The notes beneath the pieces were generated by a model that saw only the letters and a program-made list of their open reading frames with translations, was not told the DNA's origin and searched no databases. Positions 1-7,247 of a stretch of 64,000 nt of DNA are shown here, one piece after another. The position numbers and the translations under genes are program-made. The stretch comes from Marinobacter profundi (GTDB lineage: Bacteria; Pseudomonadota; Gammaproteobacteria; Pseudomonadales; Oleiphilaceae), in assembly GCF_002744715.1 (NCBI RefSeq), contig NZ_KZ319371.1, positions 1 to 64,000 of the forward strand, read 5' to 3'. Position 1 is the first letter of the stretch; the number at the start of each line of letters is the position of its first letter.

Positions 1-48
1 TGGCGATGGCCGTATTATCTCTGATTTCGAGACTTATTCAGAGTCTCC

Positions 49-1356
49 CTAAAACTCAGCCCTATAATTATTAGGAAAAAGCTGAACATGCTGTTCTACA
101 GAACCTGAAAGAATGAATATTCTTGGCGTTTCTCTAAACTCATAAACCCGATAAATCGAGTATGCATCCGAAAAATCATTTGAAAATGCTCGTTCATTTT
201 CACTAATGTAGAATGGTTGGTATTTTCCAGAGCTTGTCGCTTTAACCTCAACGAACCGTTCGGAATCTTGCTCAACATCAAAAGATCTAATATCAAACCC
301 TACCCCATCTCCTCGCTTCTGACTCGACCATTCCACCTCCCTCGCCAAATCCGGACGGCCTGCCTCAATAAGGCGCTCACGTTCCAGATTCAACACGAAC
401 TGTTCAGCCTTCAGACCAAGCTGTCTGTTACGAAACTCTCGCTCGGTATAGTCCACTCTTTTAGCTATGTACTGAGGTTTCTTTTCCGAAACACGTGTTA
501 CATGTTCTGGCGGATTGGGGTCATAGACTTCGTTCCAGCTTAGTTCAGCGGGAATGCCTTCGGTGACGTCACTTTCTCCAAAAGAATTAACATCATCAAG
601 GATTGATTGGTGGCCAGCAAAATACGAAAGAACTACTTGCTTTAACTGCTTCTGATAATTGAAAGCGGGTTTGTAACCTGGAATATAGGGAAGTCCCAAC
701 TCAATAAGTACTGTACTAACATTTTGATGTTTGTACTCAATGGATCCTTTCGAACGATTGTTCAGCCGAACCATAAGCTCTCGTCGATGATCAGCCTTGC
801 TGTATTTCCATCCTTTCAAATGCTTCTCGAGCATAACCATATAGTCATTGACCAGAAACTCACATTCCAACCAGTCCCAAGCGCTACTGTCTCCTCTCAG
901 AATATCGAGTATCGAACCCCGATCTAGGTTGGTTAACAACGATTCACTTAAAAGATTCCGAATCAGCTTGCTCTGCAACAACTCAAAAAGTTCGTCATCA
1001 AGAAACGCGTACTCAATGTGGCTAATTACTACCCCTACTGAACTTGCTGTAGATAGCTGTTCGTAGCTTTCTAGCTGACCAGGCACTATCTTGTGGTGCC
1101 AAAACCCCTCGCTACGCAGATGAAAAAAAGGAAGGTGCGGGTTATTTCTGGCAGATGAATCACCAAACGACGCAAGGCGATTAGCAAATGCATCTTTCAG
1201 CACATTATCGAATCGAATTATGTTCTCTCTGAGGTCACCACGATCTATAAGATCCATCAGCGCCAGCAGCAGTGCCACTTTGTGGGGACTATTAAAACCG
1301 CCTGAACTGTTGAGTCTCAGTGCCGAGAAACGCTTTTCATAGTCAAGCAAACTCAT
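49..1356 (-). CDS. Putative type IV restriction nuclease: SBD-like N-terminus plus DUF3883
   Basis: A 435-residue protein. The C-terminal ~120 residues match the DUF3883 pattern (LGLKAEQFVL, then GFDIRS with D355, then VEVKAT with E370 and K372), the D...ExK arrangement of PD-(D/E)xK nucleases. The N-terminal ~125 residues (HKVALLLALMDLI, then PFFHLRSEGFW at 76-86) resemble the sulfur-binding domain of ScoMcrA-type enzymes that recognise phosphorothioated DNA. The middle is unassigned. I chose the ATG at 1356 because it overlaps the HIT stop as ATGA and has GGAG six bases upstream; the ATG at 1395 lacks that arrangement. Inference: it cuts modified foreign DNA. No dnd or ssp modification genes lie in the window. 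The DUF3883 call is firm; the modification-sensing role is a similarity judgement by eye. The gene is more A+T-rich than the core genes to its right. Confidence 0.8.
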   Translation of the reverse strand: MSLLDYEKRFSALRLNSSGGFNSPHKVALLLALMDLIDRGDLRENIIRFDNVLKDAFANRLASFGDSSARNNPHLPFFHLRSEGFWHHKIVPGQLESYEQLSTASSVGVVISHIEYAFLDDELFELLQSKLIRNLLSESLLTNLDRGSILDILRGDSSAWDWLECEFLVNDYMVMLEKHLKGWKYSKADHRRELMVRLNNRSKGSIEYKHQNVSTVLIELGLPYIPGYKPAFNYQKQLKQVVLSYFAGHQSILDDVNSFGESDVTEGIPAELSWNEVYDPNPPEHVTRVSEKKPQYIAKRVDYTEREFRNRQLGLKAEQFVLNLERERLIEAGRPDLAREVEWSSQKRGDGVGFDIRSFDVEQDSERFVEVKATSSGKYQPFYISENERAFSNDFSDAYSIYRVYEFRETPRIFILSGSVEQHVQLFPNNYRAEF

Positions 1357-1748
1357 ATGGCACTCCAGTAATCCGCTTTCTCTGGGATTACCCATCGAAC
1401 CCCACCTCTCGGATCCTCTCGATCACCGGCATACCGAGGGATTAAATGGCAGTGCATATGTGCAATTGTTTGACCTGCAGCATCACCGCAGTTCATTCCA
1501 ATGTTGTATCCCGCGGGTTTATAGTGCCGCTCCAACCAATGTTTGGCTGCATCAACCAAGCTCATGATCGCGTCCTTTTCGTCGTTAGTTAGTGCAAACC
1601 AATCCGACGCGTGCCGCTTGGGAATAATCAGTAAATGCCCTTCGGAGACGGGGAACTTATCCTGTCGAACGTATGCCAGCTCGTTCGACGGCAGCTCACC
1701 TAAAGGAACCTCAGTAGCATCTGTACAGAAAGGGCACGATTCGATCAT
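1353..1748 (-). CDS. HIT family nucleotide hydrolase
   Basis: 131 residues with the histidine triad H97-x-H99-x-H101 in AHMHCHLIPRY, the nucleotide-phosphate hydrolase or transferase centre of the HIT superfamily. The N-terminal CPFC is common in HIT proteins that bind zinc. The start has a strong GGAGG six bases upstream. The stop overlaps the next gene's ATG (ATGA), so the pair is very likely translationally coupled with the DUF3883 nuclease. HIT proteins usually hydrolyse AMP-linked or dinucleoside substrates; the true substrate is unknown. Coupling to a nuclease-like gene raises the possibility of a role in defence rather than housekeeping, but that is inference. Confidence 0.9.
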   Translation of the reverse strand: MIESCPFCTDATEVPLGELPSNELAYVRQDKFPVSEGHLLIIPKRHASDWFALTNDEKDAIMSLVDAAKHWLERHYKPAGYNIGMNCGDAAGQTIAHMHCHLIPRYAGDREDPRGGVRWVIPEKADYWSAI

Positions 1749-2185
1749 GTACTACCTCCAACCCAGAGCAATTGCACCATGGTTTTTTTGAGCAAGCGGA
1801 TTCACCAGGATTCTACGGAGGAGCCCGACATCCACTGTCGCTAATACATCTTGTTCTGCCAATGATGTTTAGAGGAACATTAGCCTTCTAAGTAAAATAA
1901 TCCAAGGATTTCCGGAAATTTTGGTCAAACTCTCACAAAACTTTGCATTAGTTTACGAAGCGGTTTTGCTAGTCACACACCACCCTCTCTACACTGCACA
2001 CTGCCCCCCCGCCGCCGCCATCCTGCCAGTTGCCAAACACATCCGTCCGCCAATCCTCCTTAACAGCAGAAGACCGGTAATTTCCCGGGCGGTCCTAGTG
2101 GTATCGTGTGCCGGTTCGGTTATCGTTCCAGTTTAGTCACGGGAGCGACAGGCAGCGTCGCGTGGCAGCGCTTTTGTGGGCGGGC
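1749..2185. other. A+T-rich intergenic stretch, no gene seen
   Basis: About 440 bases lie between the HIT gene start and the ROK kinase stop. The half nearer the HIT gene is A+T-rich and must contain its promoter. The rest includes a C-rich tract near 1980-2030. The short open frames here have no ribosome binding site or recognisable protein character. I see no RNA gene or hairpin I would defend. Confidence 0.5.
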
Positions 2186-3094
2186 TCAGGCATTGGCCAA
2201 CCAAGCCGCCCCCCTAACCCCGCTGGAATCACCATGGGCGGCTTTTACTATGGGCGTGTCGCACTCGCCGCCAAATACGTAACTGGGCAGCCTTGCCGGC
2301 AGTTCCCGGTAGAGTTGTCCTGCGTTGCTCATGCCTCCGCCCAACACGATAATGTCGGGGTCAATCACGTTGATTACGGCAGCCAGGCCTCGCACCAGGT
2401 GTTCCAGGTATTCGTGCAGGGTTTCTGTGGCTTGCGGGTCGCCATTTCGGGCGCTCTCAACAATGGCATGGGCGGGTTGTTGCTGTCCGGTGCGCAGTTT
2501 GTGGGTGAGTGAAAGCCCGGTTCCGGACAGGAAGGTTTCTTTGCAACCGTGGCGGCCGCAGAAACAGGGGCGCTGCTCCAGTTCGGCTTCCGGCGTCCAA
2601 GGCAGTGGGTTGTGGCCCCATTCACCAGCTACGCCGTTGGGGCCGGTAAGCAGCTGGCCGTTCACGCTTATGCCTGCGCCGCAGCCGGTGCCCAGTATGG
2701 CAGCGAAGACGGTGTGGTGGTTCTGCCCTGCTCCGTCTGTGGCTTCGGAAAGGGCCAGGCAGTTGGCGTCGTTGGTCAGGGTTACCGGCCGTTGCAACAG
2801 GTCGCGCAGGTGTTGCTGCATGGGTTGGCCGTTCAGCCAGGTGGAGTTGGCGTTCTTGATGCGGCCGGTTATGCGGGAAACGCTGCCGGGAATGCCCACG
2901 CCCACGGGGATGCCGGTGCTGCCGGCGTGGCTTTCAGCTTGCTGCACCAGGGTGTGGATGGTGTGCATGGTGGCCTGGTAGTTACCGACGGGGGTAGCTA
3001 CCCGTTTGCGGAAGTGTTCGTTGGATTGGTCATCCAGCAGGATGACCTCGGTCTTGGTGCCGCCCAGGTCTATGCCTATCAGCCAGTTTTGCAT
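2186..3094 (-). CDS. mak: ROK family sugar kinase, fructokinase-like (Mak)
   Basis: 302 residues with the whole ROK layout: phosphate-binding GIDLGGTKT at residues 7-15, catalytic ND at 108-109, a second ATP-binding loop GTGCGAGI at 135-142, and the zinc-binding CFCGRHGCKE at 177-186. This is the family of E. coli Mak/NagK, cytoplasmic kinases of fructose, mannose or N-acetylglucosamine. Length and CxCG spacing fit the fructokinase group best, but the sugar cannot be read from sequence. It stands alone, with no sugar transporter or helix-turn-helix N-terminus. Its G+C content is clearly higher than that of the genes on both sides, so it may be a core gene between two acquired segments. Confidence 0.85.
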   Translation of the reverse strand: MQNWLIGIDLGGTKTEVILLDDQSNEHFRKRVATPVGNYQATMHTIHTLVQQAESHAGSTGIPVGVGIPGSVSRITGRIKNANSTWLNGQPMQQHLRDLLQRPVTLTNDANCLALSEATDGAGQNHHTVFAAILGTGCGAGISVNGQLLTGPNGVAGEWGHNPLPWTPEAELEQRPCFCGRHGCKETFLSGTGLSLTHKLRTGQQQPAHAIVESARNGDPQATETLHEYLEHLVRGLAAVINVIDPDIIVLGGGMSNAGQLYRELPARLPSYVFGGECDTPIVKAAHGDSSGVRGAAWLANA

Positions 3095-3153
3095 GGGGAG
3101 TGATTCTCGCGTTGTCTTGAAGGGCGAATAGGCACAACGCTAATGCAGAGTGT

Positions 3154-3176
3154 GGCGAGGAGCAATGCTCCTCGCC
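3154..3176. terminator. Perfect hairpin after the T6SS effector module
   Basis: The arms GGCGAGGAGCA and TGCTCCTCGCC (11 bp each) are separated by a single A. The hairpin sits 40 bases downstream of the 35-codon ORF stop and about 60 bases upstream of the ROK kinase start, both on the minus strand. There is no U tract on either strand, so it may be a weak terminator or an mRNA-end stabiliser. Confidence 0.45.
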
Positions 3177-3215
3177 TTCAGCCATCAATAAATCGGGGTG
3201 AAACCACGCAAATAC

Positions 3216-3323
3216 TCAACTCCCAGAAAGCGCATTAATGTTCTCAACGCTGGTGTTTGCAAAGATCTCCACAACTTTCGATGTGTAGTTCTTATGGTTT
3301 AAGGGATTCAGGTTGTTGTTCAT
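3216..3323 (-). CDS. 35-residue ORF at the end of the VgrG module
   Basis: An ATG at 3323 is preceded by AAGGAGGAAACG, one of the strongest Shine-Dalgarno sites in this window. It opens a 35-codon frame ending in TGA at 3216. The peptide starts MNNNLNPLNHKNY, is Asn-rich and polar, and has no signal peptide or membrane segment. It begins 32 bases after the stop of the FGE-fold lipoprotein gene, on the same strand and likely the same transcript. It is followed by the hairpin at 3154-3176. I do not recognise it. It could be a small regulator or immunity factor, or the 5' end of a truncated gene that kept its ribosome binding site. Confidence 0.5.
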   Translation of the reverse strand: MNNNLNPLNHKNYTSKVVEIFANTSVENINALSGS

Positions 3324-3355
3324 CGTTTCCTCCTTGAAAACAGTACCGTTGACAT

Positions 3356-4324
3356 TTAATTAATGGGCTCGGAGTGATTTACCACACAACGGAATCCCTG
3401 GTAGGGGGAGTCCATACCCCTACCGTTGCGGGCGTATACGGTTGCTAAACCACCGGTGTGGTCACCATGGCCGGCCAGGTCCCTCACTACCCTTTTATCA
3501 GAATGTTCGCTGTGCGGTTGCTCTGCCACTGGGTTCGTCGAAGAAAGATGAGCGTAACCGGGATGGAACCAGTCTCTCGTCCATTCAGGCACATTACCAG
3601 TCATGTCATATAACCCCAGAGGGCTGGGAGGATAGGATCCGACCGGGCGGCGCTCTACCTGGTTAGATGAATGTATCAGCACGTTCCCCGAAACAGGCTG
3701 CATTGGATCAATGTATTGAGATGGACGCTGAAGATATTTATCCAATTCCACCTGGCCCGTGTCTGTGGCGAATGCGATCGGTTGGCCGCGGTTGCGGGCC
3801 GCATACTCCCACTGAGCCTCAGATGGCAGTGAATATGAGAGACCGGTTTTCTCAGCCAGCCACAGACATAAGTTTTCGGCCTCCTGAAAATTAGGGCTAC
3901 GTGCAGGTTTGTTCTTATAGTTCGGTGAAGCAGGATCATTGTTCGCTATTATTGGCAACCTCACAGCGCGTTTGAAGCCCTTTTCGATTGTATAGTCGCC
4001 CGCTCGCCCCACATCCTGCAGAAACGCCACGAACTCACCCCAAGTAACTTCTGTCTTGAGGATTGAAAAACTCTCAACCTCCACAAGTTTTGGCGGTTTG
4101 TTGTCATCAGAGATCGGATTAAAAAGCACTCCCGATTCGTTTCCAACATCTCCGAGCCAAAACTCGCCGCCTTCGACAAAGACCAGATTGCGTTTGGCAC
4201 TGTGGAGCACCGCTTCAATTTCAACTTCTGAGGGCGCCTCCGGTGATGAGCATCCGGCGAAGAGGGCAAAAACGGAGATCGCACTACCAGCGCTCATTGA
4301 TCTCAGGAGTAACTTTATTAACAT
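3356..4324 (-). CDS. Lipoprotein with SUMF1/FGE fold, catalytic cysteines absent
   Basis: 322 residues from the ATG at 4324, which overlaps the upstream stop as TGATG. A lipoprotein signal peptide ends in LFAGC, so the protein should be anchored in the envelope. The rest follows the formylglycine-generating-enzyme (SUMF1) fold: VEGGEFWLGD, TEVTWGEFVAFL, LPSEAQWEYAARNRGQ, GLYDMTGNVPEWTRDW and C-terminal GFRCV. Where active enzymes carry RGGSW and a cysteine pair, this protein reads RVVRDLAGHGDHTGG with no cysteine, so oxidation of a sulfatase cysteine is unlikely. Position straight after the putative effector gene suggests an immunity or accessory role, by inference. An ATG at 4348 is in frame but lies inside the upstream gene. 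Confidence 0.82.
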   Translation of the reverse strand: MLIKLLLRSMSAGSAISVFALFAGCSSPEAPSEVEIEAVLHSAKRNLVFVEGGEFWLGDVGNESGVLFNPISDDNKPPKLVEVESFSILKTEVTWGEFVAFLQDVGRAGDYTIEKGFKRAVRLPIIANNDPASPNYKNKPARSPNFQEAENLCLWLAEKTGLSYSLPSEAQWEYAARNRGQPIAFATDTGQVELDKYLQRPSQYIDPMQPVSGNVLIHSSNQVERRPVGSYPPSPLGLYDMTGNVPEWTRDWFHPGYAHLSSTNPVAEQPHSEHSDKRVVRDLAGHGDHTGGLATVYARNGRGMDSPYQGFRCVVNHSEPIN

Positions 4325-6453
4325 CAGACGATCCCCGAAACTCGGCAAGCTGAAAATGGGTCCAAACGTACAGGGCCAACCAGATTGGCTGTCGTGCCCT
4401 CCAGAATTCGTTTGTAAAGGTTATAGTGGTTAGCGTTTTTCCCGATGAAACTGAATACGTTCCGTACGTTTTCCTCAAAATCGTCCTGTCTCGATTCGTT
4501 CTCCGGGTTGATGCGAACCATAGTCTCCTCAAAGTCTCTCCAGCTCTGCATGGATTGCAGAATCAGCCCAACTGCTCTTACCTTTGTAAATGTTCCGTCT
4601 AGCAATTTAGGTGTCAGCGAGAAGTCATCGATTAACAGGTTTAAGAGCTTTGCTTTAACCTCCGGGGGAGAGTGGCGCAAGACGCTTTCCTCTCCCCGCT
4701 CATCATCCGCGATAATATTTTGGGCAACTTCTCGACCAACCCTTTCCCTGTCCAGATTGGATTGAAGGGAAAGAGCAAGATCATCGATAAATTCATCTAT
4801 CGTTGTGATACCCTGCTCGACCATCCTGGCCGCAGAGACAGTTAAACTGGCACCCGTTCCAAGAGCGTATATGGCGAGCTTGGTGTACCAATTAAAAGCA
4901 TCTGTTGACGGATCGAAAAGTTCCAAGTATCGAAAGTCCACATCTCCCATAGCTTTGTAGACGTAGTGAATCATCGTAACTATATTTGCCGGATCCACCT
5001 CAAGTACAAAGCTTCCAGACGCGCCAACGCCCAAGACCACGCCAGCGTGAAAGTTAAAATAAAACTTGCCTGTGTTTTCACTGAATTCCAATCGGAGGCA
5101 AAGTTCCCCACCAATTCCCGCGGCCGCCTCAACTTTCTTTCCTATTTCACAAAGTGTTTTCCAGTCAGCCTGTGCCGACAGCACATCAGCCCAAAGCAGC
5201 GCCCCTGCCAGTTCGCAGCCCCCACGAACACCCGCAAAAACTCCTCCATCAACTGCTGCACCTTGTCCGCGTTGTCTAGCTGCAATACCTTTTAGATTCG
5301 GTATGCCATTGCTCGAATCTATCGTTACATTTGCAGCGAGAAGTGCAGAAGCCCCGGCAAATCCAGACAACGAGGCTCGAAGCCTTGCTTGGAAGTGGCC
5401 AAGAGAAACCTCTTTTCGCTCTCCATCCCAACCACCAATTCGGTAGTAAACTCTGACCTCAGACCGGTTATTAACAGGATAAGACTGCTCAACCCCCACC
5501 TTGCCCTGCGCCAGAGAATATTGCCCTTCTGCCTTGGCCTGAAAGTGAACCTTGCCCTTTCTCGGATCAAACTCTCCAGAGGCGCTTGCGCCCGCCGAAA
5601 AGCGCATGAACTGGGCCTCTGCCGAAGCATCGAAACCGGTTTCGTCAATGGCTTGTCGACTTGCCTCGGCATCACCCCATATCGACCAAGATGCTTCATC
5701 GTAAAACTTGTTCAATGTCGTCATGAGTGCGCCATTGCGCTCAGGCTCCCACAATTTTGCGTTGAACTTGATATTTAGCTCACTTCGAATGGCATCTCGC
5801 AGCTTTGCCGGATCAACGCCATTCTCCGTCAGCCATCCCTTGCTCCACGCTCGGTCTCTGGCAGCTATCGAATATCGTCTCCGGTGATTATTCATTTTGT
5901 CAGAGCGCACAAACGTGACATGTTTATTACCGGCTAATCTTTTGATCTCGGTGATCGGCGGTATGCTCTGCATATCATTCGTCAGCACTCCACGAGCTTC
6001 CAGCTCCGCCATCAGAAGCTCTTTCTCTTCCTGAACTTCCGACAGCAACTGGCCCTCACCTTCAGCAGGGCTCAATTCCGAATCCCGGTTTCCGTCATTG
6101 AACTCATCCAGCTTTGTGTAAAACTCATTCATAGGGCCACAAACAAACTCTTCCTCTACAAGCCACTCGGAGAGCTCGTCTTCAGTCAACAGGATCAACT
6201 CATCAGAGCCTGTGACATGAACAACTTCTACAATTTCTTCAGCGCACGGCGGTTCCTGGGCAACCTGCCCGACCTCACAACTGGAGAAATTTGCATCGTT
6301 TGCAGCGGGAAGTTTCAGTATCTGTCCGGGGAAGATCCGATCCGGATTGTCGACATCCGGATTCAGTCTCAGGAGACTGCTCAGGGTAGTTTGGTGCCGC
6401 TGTGCAATGGCGCTCAAGGTATCGCCGGACTTGACGGTGTACTCAGAACTCAT
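4324..6453 (-). CDS. LysM-domain putative type VI effector
   Basis: 709 residues. Residues 3-49 are one LysM domain (YTVKSGDTLSAIA, then IFPGQILKLP), a peptidoglycan-binding module. The middle is acidic. Residues about 280-500 are rich in Gly/Ala and alternating hydrophobics (GASALLAA, GVVLGVGASGSFVLEV), which could pack into or span a membrane. I see no lipase GxSxG, nuclease or amidase motif. The gene overlaps the DUF4123 adaptor by four bases (ATGA). DUF4123 proteins load the effector encoded immediately downstream onto VgrG, so this is best read as the cargo effector. Its composition is more A+T-rich than vgrG, usual for exchangeable effectors. Toxic activity is unproven; membrane damage is one guess. 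Confidence 0.72.
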   Translation of the reverse strand: MSSEYTVKSGDTLSAIAQRHQTTLSSLLRLNPDVDNPDRIFPGQILKLPAANDANFSSCEVGQVAQEPPCAEEIVEVVHVTGSDELILLTEDELSEWLVEEEFVCGPMNEFYTKLDEFNDGNRDSELSPAEGEGQLLSEVQEEKELLMAELEARGVLTNDMQSIPPITEIKRLAGNKHVTFVRSDKMNNHRRRYSIAARDRAWSKGWLTENGVDPAKLRDAIRSELNIKFNAKLWEPERNGALMTTLNKFYDEASWSIWGDAEASRQAIDETGFDASAEAQFMRFSAGASASGEFDPRKGKVHFQAKAEGQYSLAQGKVGVEQSYPVNNRSEVRVYYRIGGWDGERKEVSLGHFQARLRASLSGFAGASALLAANVTIDSSNGIPNLKGIAARQRGQGAAVDGGVFAGVRGGCELAGALLWADVLSAQADWKTLCEIGKKVEAAAGIGGELCLRLEFSENTGKFYFNFHAGVVLGVGASGSFVLEVDPANIVTMIHYVYKAMGDVDFRYLELFDPSTDAFNWYTKLAIYALGTGASLTVSAARMVEQGITTIDEFIDDLALSLQSNLDRERVGREVAQNIIADDERGEESVLRHSPPEVKAKLLNLLIDDFSLTPKLLDGTFTKVRAVGLILQSMQSWRDFEETMVRINPENESRQDDFEENVRNVFSFIGKNANHYNLYKRILEGTTANLVGPVRLDPFSACRVSGIV

Positions 6454-7247
6454 AAGGCAACTCCATATGCCAAACGTTTATCCACTTCACTCAAGCGCAG
6501 GGCTGTCGGCATTTCACGGCTGGACAAAACAGCATGAAGCTCAGGATGATTGATGCGCTCTCCATGCACCACCGTTAGCTCTGCATATCGGCTTACGTCT
6601 TTCTCGGTACGGAAACCCAGCGAATTCGCCTGTTGGATTAACGTATCAATCCTGCCTGGATCGTTCAGAGAGAGGTATCTGGCCAGCCTGGCTATGAACT
6701 CATCCCTAGCCCGACCGGTCATCGCTGTAATGTGGTGATCCGTCAGAGCAAACCAGCCCTCTTCCGAGGCGCGCCGGACTGGTTTATTACCATCCGCACG
6801 GAATCGTCGCCATTGACCATCGCTTTGGAAGGCAAGCCAATCCGTAACAGGCCCACTAAACTCAGCTCGTTCCAGATCACTGAACGCTGCCATCAACCGG
6901 GGCAGCTGCGTTGGCGAATAGAATCTCAGATAGGCAAAAGCCCCATCAGGCAACCTGATGCTCAGCAGGCTGCGCAAATGGTCGGCGAGCGGATATAAGT
7001 TCTCATCAGTAACCAGAATGATCCCATGCTCCCGCCACCGGGCCTGCTCAGACCAGAGTCGTGAAAAGGGCGAAGGCTTAACCAGGCATGGACTTGCCTC
7101 GATGGCCCCTTCATGGGGCGTGTTCCGGTAGAGATAGTCCAATTCGGGCTGATCATCGTGCTCATAGACCAGTCTGGGGGCGTCCAAAACCGCGCCATCC
7201 AGCAGTATCCATGCTCGCTCCGCAGTCTTTTGATCCAGACCTGTCAT
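6450..7247 (-). CDS. DUF4123 type VI effector adaptor (Tap/TEC-like)
   Basis: 265 residues matching the DUF4123 pattern: N-terminal WILLDGAVLDAPRLVYEH, a central LADHLRSLLSIRLPDGAFAYLRFYSP and a C-terminal helical part. These cytoplasmic proteins act as chaperones that bind a specific effector and hand it to VgrG. The gene lies between vgrG and the LysM effector gene with ATGA overlaps on both sides, the standard arrangement. Together the three genes form one translationally coupled unit. No signal peptide or catalytic motif is seen. Confidence 0.87.
   Translation of the reverse strand: MTGLDQKTAERAWILLDGAVLDAPRLVYEHDDQPELDYLYRNTPHEGAIEASPCLVKPSPFSRLWSEQARWREHGIILVTDENLYPLADHLRSLLSIRLPDGAFAYLRFYSPTQLPRLMAAFSDLERAEFSGPVTDWLAFQSDGQWRRFRADGNKPVRRASEEGWFALTDHHITAMTGRARDEFIARLARYLSLNDPGRIDTLIQQANSLGFRTEKDVSRYAELTVVHGERINHPELHAVLSSREMPTALRLSEVDKRLAYGVAL

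Noticed and set aside
1921-2512. Plus-strand short frames between the HIT and ROK genes
   Set aside because: No ribosome binding site and no protein-like pattern; the second overlaps the ROK gene.
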